DNA of 11,420 nt from positions 1-11,420 of the forward strand of contig CAITAM010000393.1 in assembly GCA_903890265.1 (NCBI GenBank), read 5' to 3'. The notes under the pieces are model-generated. The model was not told the DNA's origin, made no database searches, and saw nothing but the letters and a program-made list of their open reading frames with translations. The stretch is from an uncultured Pseudomonadota bacterium. GTDB lineage: Bacteria > Pseudomonadota > Gammaproteobacteria > Steroidobacterales > Steroidobacteraceae. The stretch's first letter is position 1. Each line of letters begins with the position of its first letter. Shown one piece after another: positions 8,158 to 11,420 of the stretch. Both the position numbers and the translations under genes were made by a program.

Positions 8158-8867
8158 GACGCCCCCGGCTGCGTCATGAGGTAACCCGCTCCGCGAATCC
8201 CGCGAATCTCCGGGTCACCCACGGCACCGAGGCCAAGCTTGCGGCGCAGATTACTGACGTGCGTGTCGACGCTGCGGTCGTAGAGTTCGAGCGCACGGCC
8301 AAGGGCCTGTTCGGTGAGCTGCTCGCGGCTGACCACCCGGCCGACCGAGCGCATCAGAATTTCCAGTACCCGAAACTCGGCCCCGGTCAGGACCACCACG
8401 GCGTCGCGTACCTTGACCGTGTGGCGCGGCACGTCGAGGAACACCGGTGGTACCGTGATCACCTCCTCCGTCGCACCGCGGGGCTCGGCGCTCCGACGCA
8501 GCACCGCTCGCAGCCTCGCGACCAGCTCGCGCGGATTGAACGGCTTCGGCAGGTAGTCGTCAGCGCCAAGTTCAAGCCCGACGATCCGGTCCACGTCATC
8601 GCCACGCGCCGTCAGCATCAGCACCGGCGGCGCCGCAGGCTGCGCCCGCAGGCCGCGCAGGAGATCCAGTCCGGTGGTGCCCGGCAGCATGACGTCGAGC
8701 ACGACAGCGTCGTAGCGCGTACCGCCAGCCAGCAGCTCGGCCGCCTGCGTGCCGTCGTGGCACACGGCGATCGCGAATCCCTCGTTCCCGAGGTATTCGT
8801 TGAGCATGGCGGTGAGCTCGCGATCGTCGTCGACGAGCAGCAGTCGGGTCGTTTCTCGGGTGTCCAT
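8154..8867 (-). CDS. cpxR: OmpR-family response regulator, CpxR-like
   Basis: This is a cytoplasmic transcription factor phosphorylated by the overlapping kinase. The 237-residue protein has a receiver domain (about 8-120) with the acidic pocket VDDD near residue 13, phospho-acceptor Asp58 in VVLDVMLPG, Thr86 and Lys108 (in PKPF). A winged-helix DNA-binding domain (about 138-232) carries the recognition-helix sequence RSVDTHVSNLRRKL and ends with IRGIRGAGYLM. All phosphorylation residues are present. The ATG start is set just before the receiver fold, and no strong Shine-Dalgarno is visible upstream. It is the first gene of the regulator-kinase pair and is transcribed divergently from the Spy/CpxP-like gene, the same layout as cpxRA/cpxP of enteric bacteria. 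The regulon is inferred, not seen. Confidence 0.87.
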   Translation of the reverse strand: MDTRETTRLLLVDDDRELTAMLNEYLGNEGFAIAVCHDGTQAAELLAGGTRYDAVVLDVMLPGTTGLDLLRGLRAQPAAPPVLMLTARGDDVDRIVGLELGADDYLPKPFNPRELVARLRAVLRRSAEPRGATEEVITVPPVFLDVPRHTVKVRDAVVVLTGAEFRVLEILMRSVGRVVSREQLTEQALGRALELYDRSVDTHVSNLRRKLGLGAVGDPEIRGIRGAGYLMTQPGAS

Positions 8868-8923
8868 GGCGACATGGTGCAGCGGCCTGCGTCGTCTGTC
8901 ACCGGCTGTCGGCGCGCTTCACG

Positions 8924-8954
8924 GATCTTTGCCGGCGCCGCGCCGATCTTTACC
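8924..8954. promoter_or_regulatory. Candidate operator: phased direct repeat in divergent spacer
   Basis: GATCTTTGCC (8924-8933) and GATCTTTACC (8945-8954) are near-identical copies 21 bp apart, two helical turns. Read on the minus strand the second contains GGTAAAGATC, whose GTAAA core matches the half-site of the known CpxR box (GTAAA-N5-GTAAA), although the spacing here is twice as long. A weaker third copy, ATCCTTTGCTTC, lies at 8989-9000. The repeats sit in the 193-bp gap between the divergent regulator gene and the CpxP-like gene, where autoregulation would be expected. No convincing -35/-10 pair was recognised. Confidence 0.45.
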
Positions 8955-9060
8955 CTGGCGCGGTGGTATCCGCTCATCCGACGGGCGCATCCTTTGCTTC
9001 ACCCGGGACGGCCGAGGCCGAACCGCTGATCGAATCCCCGATCGCCACGGAGTACCGACG

Positions 9061-9579
9061 ATGATCCGAAGCCAACTCAACCGATACACACGACCACTAG
9101 CCATCGCAACGCTTGCCTTGATAACCACCACTGCCATCGCCGGTGACTGGACACCGCCCGCCGGCCCCGACGGCGTGCCGCCGCACGGTCAGCACTGGGG
9201 CCCGCCGGGCGGTGGCGGCATGGCCGCGCACATGGTCCTGAAACACGCCTCGCAGCTCGGTCTCTCGTCCGAGCAGGTCGACACCATCAAGGGCTTCGCG
9301 GCGAGCGCCAGGACCTCGAGCGAGCCGATGCACAAGCAGATGAAAGCACAGATGATGGCGCTCATGACGACCACGCCGGACGACCCGAACTACAGCACGG
9401 TGGTCGCAACCGCGGCACAGACGATCGGCAGCCTGACCAGCCAGGCAATCACGCAGGAAAGCCAGGTCCGGTCCCAGGTCTGGTCGGTACTGACGGCCGC
9501 GCAGCGCGCCAAGCTGACGGAAATGCAGGCGACCATGCACAAGTACGCAGAGCTGCACGCCCCGCCACCGGCGAACTGA
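9061..9579 (+). CDS. Spy/CpxP-family periplasmic protein
   Basis: The 172-residue product has a Sec signal peptide (about 1-27, predicted cleavage after AIA), then a Pro/Gly/His-rich segment (about 30-55) and an all-helical body. The body carries two motifs of the LTxxQ family: LSSEQ (68-72, a relaxed copy) and LTAAQ (144-148). Family members such as Spy and CpxP are periplasmic chaperones or stress modulators; CpxP also restrains CpxA. Placement opposite a CpxRA-like pair supports a CpxP-like role here, though Spy-like chaperone or metal-related functions are possible. The ATG is chosen over upstream in-frame starts because it begins the signal peptide and has GGAG at 9049-9052, 8 bases away. 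Upstream in-frame codons overlap the regulator gene. A structured 3' UTR and terminator follow. Confidence 0.85.
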   Translation: MIRSQLNRYTRPLAIATLALITTTAIAGDWTPPAGPDGVPPHGQHWGPPGGGGMAAHMVLKHASQLGLSSEQVDTIKGFAASARTSSEPMHKQMKAQMMALMTTTPDDPNYSTVVATAAQTIGSLTSQAITQESQVRSQVWSVLTAAQRAKLTEMQATMHKYAELHAPPPAN

Positions 9580-9692
9580 GCCGTTGACGCTCGACGGTAG
9601 GTCACGTCCGGACCTGCCGCCGTTACGGCTGGCCACTCCGATAAGGGGTCACCGGGAGGAACCCGGACAACGCAGCGCCCGCCGCACTACGG
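9580..9692 (+). other. Structured 3' UTR of the CpxP-like gene, possible small-RNA source
   Basis: Between the stop codon and the terminator lie 113 bases with consecutive hairpins. The first is a 9-bp stem with one G-T wobble (9595-9603 with 9611-9619). It is followed by GCCG-TTA-CGGC (9619-9629), a weak stem 9635-9639/9645-9649, and CCGGG-AGGAA-CCCGG (9652-9666). The last exposes GGA in a loop, the kind of site bound by CsrA/RsmA. No open reading frame of note is present. In enteric bacteria the cpxP 3' UTR yields the Hfq-dependent small RNA CpxQ. A similar role here is inference from position and structure, not sequence match. Confidence 0.35.
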
Positions 9693-9724
9693 GCCCCGCA
9701 ACTTGTTGGTCGCGGGGCTTTTTT
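9693..9724 (+). terminator. Rho-independent terminator after the CpxP-like gene
   Basis: A perfect 7-bp GC stem, GCCCCGC (9693-9699) with GCGGGGC (9712-9718), encloses a 12-base loop and is followed directly by six T residues (9719-9724). The strong stem and T-run on the plus strand make this a convincing intrinsic terminator. It closes the Spy/CpxP transcription unit and marks the edge of the lower-GC region to the right. Confidence 0.9.
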
Positions 9725-9795
9725 ACGCAGTCATTCCACGCCAATATGCCTTGGTCGTGACCATCAGGGTAGCGTCGCGCCCGCCAGCGATTATC

Positions 9796-9820
9796 GTCCG
9801 CTTCCGGCCCCAAAGCGGAC
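9796..9820. repeat. Inverted repeat with 8-bp arms
   Basis: GTCCGCTT (9796-9803) and AAGCGGAC (9813-9820) form a perfect 8-bp stem around a 9-base loop. The right arm is also the first copy of the AGCGGAC-core direct repeat, so the two structures share sequence. This is typical of degenerate REP-like intergenic elements. Confidence 0.6.
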
Positions 9821-9867
9821 CTCCCGTCGGTCGAATTGGTCGCCTGTAAGCGGACCTTCCCGGACGG
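9814..9867 (+). repeat. Two tandem copies of an AGCGGAC-core repeat
   Basis: Copy 1 (9814-9830) and copy 2 (9849-9867) both begin AGCGGACC and continue with a TCCCG-type stretch ending in CGG. They are 35 bp apart and in the same orientation. A third, more diverged copy with AGCGGAC then TTTCACGGACG lies at 11254-11271 on the other side of the hydrolase gene. Similarity of copies 2 and 3 extends for about 19 bases with one indel and a few substitutions. Confidence 0.5.
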
Positions 9868-9990
9868 CAGCTAAGGATCGGAGCCGGCCGATGTTGTGCG
9901 GGGCAGCAATTGGGTCCATGACAGGCACCGGCCCCTGCGACATGATCTCCTAAGACTGGCGGACCGATCCGCCACTCAGGTTCAAACGAC

Positions 9991-10011
9991 GCAATCGACC
10001 GGTCGAGTTGC
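9991..10011. promoter_or_regulatory. Palindromic candidate operator upstream of the hydrolase gene
   Basis: A perfect 12-bp palindrome, TCGACCGGTCGA (9995-10006), is extended by GCAA on the left and TTGC on the right, with one extra G (10007). It lies about 56 bases before the hydrolase start codon, where a dimeric repressor could bind. No regulator gene is visible nearby, so the role is inferred only from symmetry and position. Confidence 0.35.
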
Positions 10012-10066
10012 ACACGGCGTACAGTGTCGCGGTCAACAGGCCATTCACCGCACACGGGACTTAGCT

Positions 10067-11182
10067 ATGAACGTAACTGACGCCCTCCACCGCGCGCTGA
10101 TCGCCCTTACAACAGCTGCTGTTGCGACGTCAGTCCCTCTCTCCAGCGATGCCTGTACGCGAGCGCTCTACATAGCCAAGGACGGCACCGTGATGGTGGG
10201 ACGCTCCATGGACTGGGGTGAGGATATGATGTCCAACATGTGGGTCTTGCCACGCGGAATGCAGCGTGATGGCCGGGGCGGCAAGAACACGATCTCGTGG
10301 GTGTCGAAATACGGAAGTCTTATCGTAACCGCCTACGATATTGGCACCGCAGAGGGAATGAACGAGAAAGGGCTCGTCGTCAATGAGCTAGCACTGGTGG
10401 AGTCCAATTACGGCAAGCCCGCCGTGGGCGCGAAGGTTATCTCGTTAAGCACGTGGCCGCAGTACGTGCTCGACAACCACGCCACGGTTGCCGAGGCCGT
10501 AGCAGATCTCAGCAAAGAGACGTTTCGCGTACAAACCGTCCTGCTTGCTAACGGTCGGCCAGCCAACATGCATCTCGTTATATCGGACGCGACCGGTGAC
10601 TCGGCAGTGTTTGAATACGTCGATGGCAAGTTGGTTATCCATCATGGCAGGCAATACAAGGTCGTGACCAACTCTCCAACTTACGACAAGCAACTGGCGA
10701 TCATGGAGTATTGGAAAGATGCCGGTGGCCTCGAAAAATCGCTACCTGGCACTTCGCGAGCCGCGGACCGGTTCGTGCGGACGAACTACCTTCTCGGCGC
10801 GCTGCCTACCGAGGAATCCAAGAAATACATCAGTGGATCGCCGCAACAGAAGTTCCAGTTTCAGGCCGCAATGTCCGTGTTGTCGCTGATGCGCAGCGTC
10901 GGAACACCGCTGGGGTATTCTCTCGAAGAGCAGCCGTGGGTTTCCTCGACAATTTGGCGCACCGTCAGCGACAGTTCCAACCGTGTCGTGCTGTTCGATT
11001 CTGCCATGGCTCCCTCCACCTTCTGGGTACGCCTGGACGACCTTGATTTAAAGCCAGGCGCACCTGTGAAAAAGCTCGTGCTGGCGGGCGGCAAGACTTA
11101 CAGCGGCAATGCCGTGGATCACTTTGTAGACGCAAAGCTCTTCACGTTCCAAGATTTAACGGACGTAGCTCCAGCGAAGTAA
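10067..11182 (+). CDS. Exported linear amide C-N hydrolase (choloylglycine hydrolase / penicillin V acylase family)
   Basis: This is an Ntn-hydrolase that cleaves linear amide bonds. Known members hydrolyse conjugated bile salts, penicillin V or N-acyl homoserine lactones; the substrate here cannot be told. The 371-residue precursor starts with a signal peptide (about 1-29, ending SSDA). Cleavage there would make Cys30 the N-terminal nucleophile. Other family residues are visible: Arg46 and Asp49 in GRSMDW, Asn106 in VVNEL, Asn202 in VTNSPTYD, and Arg235 in the SRAADRF segment. The segment before Cys is not a lipobox (Ser at -3), so a soluble periplasmic enzyme is inferred. The ATG has GGGA at 10056-10059, 7 bases upstream, and begins the signal peptide. 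Longer in-frame starts to 9896 are rejected. Lower GC, flanking repeats and an adjacent IS suggest horizontal acquisition. Confidence 0.92.
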   Translation: MNVTDALHRALIALTTAAVATSVPLSSDACTRALYIAKDGTVMVGRSMDWGEDMMSNMWVLPRGMQRDGRGGKNTISWVSKYGSLIVTAYDIGTAEGMNEKGLVVNELALVESNYGKPAVGAKVISLSTWPQYVLDNHATVAEAVADLSKETFRVQTVLLANGRPANMHLVISDATGDSAVFEYVDGKLVIHHGRQYKVVTNSPTYDKQLAIMEYWKDAGGLEKSLPGTSRAADRFVRTNYLLGALPTEESKKYISGSPQQKFQFQAAMSVLSLMRSVGTPLGYSLEEQPWVSSTIWRTVSDSSNRVVLFDSAMAPSTFWVRLDDLDLKPGAPVKKLVLAGGKTYSGNAVDHFVDAKLFTFQDLTDVAPAK

Positions 11183-11224
11183 GCCGGCGTACCGGCATCC
11201 AATGATCGATTGCCGGCGCCCCCA

Positions 11225-11280
11225 TCGGAAGGAACTAAAATGCACCTTCCGAGAGCGGACTTTCACGGACGTCCGGAAGG
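11225..11280. repeat. Mutually exclusive inverted repeats after the hydrolase gene
   Basis: TCGGAAGG (11225-11232) can pair with CCTTCCGA (11245-11252) across a 12-base loop. The same central arm CCTTCCG (11245-11251) can instead pair with a second CGGAAGG at 11274-11280. The two hairpins exclude each other. The interval between the later arms contains the third AGCGGAC-core repeat. No T-run follows either stem, so intrinsic termination is not supported. Confidence 0.55.
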
Positions 11281-11420
11281 GGTCTAGGTCGTGTGAAAAC
11301 ACACCTGATTTAGCGGGCGGTTAGGTAAGATCAGGTTATCGTCACGACGTGAGATTGCTATGAAGCGATTCGTCGAAGGTGAGAACCGCACGCAGAGCAC
11401 GCTGTTCCCCGAGAGCCTCG
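11281..11420 (+). mobile_element. Left end of an IS1182-family insertion sequence (partial, boundary approximate)
   Basis: The transposase start at 11360 places the window's end inside an IS1182-type element. The preceding 79 bases hold two inverted repeats: GTGTG-AAAA-CACAC (11291-11304), and ACCTGAT (11303-11309) with ATCAGGT (11330-11336). These probably belong to the terminal or promoter region of the element. The exact left tip and any target duplication cannot be placed because the right end is outside the window. Confidence 0.6.
11360..11420 (+). CDS. IS1182-family transposase (first 20 codons, cut by window)
   Basis: The frame opens with ATG and reads MKRFVEGENRTQSTLFPESL before the window ends. 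This opening is characteristic of IS1182-family DDE transposases, whose N-termini carry the pattern MKRF-EGE-RTQSTLFPE. It is too short for the ORF listing threshold, and the catalytic domain lies beyond the window. The spacer before the ATG has only a weak purine-rich stretch (GTGAGA). Whether the full copy is intact cannot be judged. Confidence 0.82.
   Translation, partial: MKRFVEGENRTQSTLFPESL

Larger units (their letters stand above)
9725..10066. other. 342-bp intergenic region with repeats, no gene seen
   Basis: This gap between the terminator and the hydrolase gene has no supported coding sequence. The frame of the hydrolase is open back to 9896, but that extension lacks a signal peptide or any recognisable domain. 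The region has several inverted repeats and two copies of an AGCGGAC-core repeat, which are listed separately. A perfect 7-bp hairpin, TGGCGGA (9957-9963) and TCCGCCA (9968-9974) with a 4-base loop, lies in the middle. GC content is visibly lower than in the genes to the left. No clear promoter was identified. Confidence 0.6.

Noticed and set aside
8749..9060. Upstream extension of the CpxP-like gene
   Set aside because: The extension runs through the divergent promoter and into the regulator gene, and precedes a clear signal peptide.
9580..9724. Known riboswitch class in the region after the CpxP-like gene
   Set aside because: I compared it by eye with the core motifs of several classes (guanidine, fluoride, SAH, c-di-GMP, Mn2+) and with 4.5S RNA, and found no match. 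No downstream gene fits riboswitch control either.
9896..10066. 57-codon N-terminal extension of the hydrolase
   Set aside because: It would bury the signal peptide inside the protein and keep the catalytic Cys from becoming N-terminal. The ATG at 10067 has a suitable ribosome binding site.
10151..10156. Lipobox before the hydrolase Cys
   Set aside because: The residues before Cys30 are Ser-Asp-Ala. A lipobox needs Leu or a similar residue at -3, so signal peptidase I processing is favoured.
1..11420. CRISPR array, tRNA or rRNA genes
   Set aside because: No regularly spaced repeats with unique spacers, no tRNA cloverleaf with a TTCRA arm, and no rRNA-like segments were seen.

Overview
The window looks like chromosomal DNA of a high-GC gammaproteobacterium. 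The order prmA, zinc-ribbon/DUF3426 gene, dusB, fis, purH, purD on one strand is the arrangement known from Pseudomonas and related lineages, where accB-accC usually lies just upstream. The dusB-fis pairing is a gammaproteobacterial hallmark. GC-rich third codon positions and four GTG starts fit a high-GC member of the Xanthomonadales/Nevskiales/Chromatiales type. The genus cannot be fixed from the sequence alone.

Region 1 (1-6770, + strand) is a tightly packed housekeeping block. It holds the 3' portion of prmA (ribosomal protein L11 methylation), an inner-membrane zinc-ribbon protein, dusB (tRNA dihydrouridine), fis (nucleoid protein) and purH and purD (purine biosynthesis). Spacing is 9 bp, a 4-bp overlap, 140 bp, 16 bp and 2 bp, so it is probably one operon or two overlapping ones, with an internal leader before fis.

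Region 2 (6781-9724) is an envelope-stress module of Cpx type. A CpxR-like response regulator and CpxA-like histidine kinase (- strand, overlapping by 4 bp) face away from a small exported Spy/CpxP-family protein (+ strand). The 193-bp divergent spacer holds a 10-bp direct repeat with a 21-bp period, which is a candidate operator. The CpxP-like gene is followed by a 113-bp hairpin-rich 3' UTR and a strong intrinsic terminator. This invites comparison with the 3'-UTR-derived small RNA CpxQ of enteric bacteria.

Region 3 (9725-11420) is accessory in character, with visibly lower GC and more relaxed codon use. It contains an exported choloylglycine-hydrolase / penicillin-V-acylase family enzyme, flanked on both sides by short related repeats (AGCGGAC core) and several inverted repeats. 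The window ends in the first 20 codons of an IS1182-type transposase. This region looks like acquired DNA inserted after the Cpx-type module.

No wholly new multi-gene system is evident. The most interesting points are the structured 3' UTR after the CpxP-like gene, the phased repeat between the divergent stress genes, and the repeat- and IS-flanked exported Ntn hydrolase.
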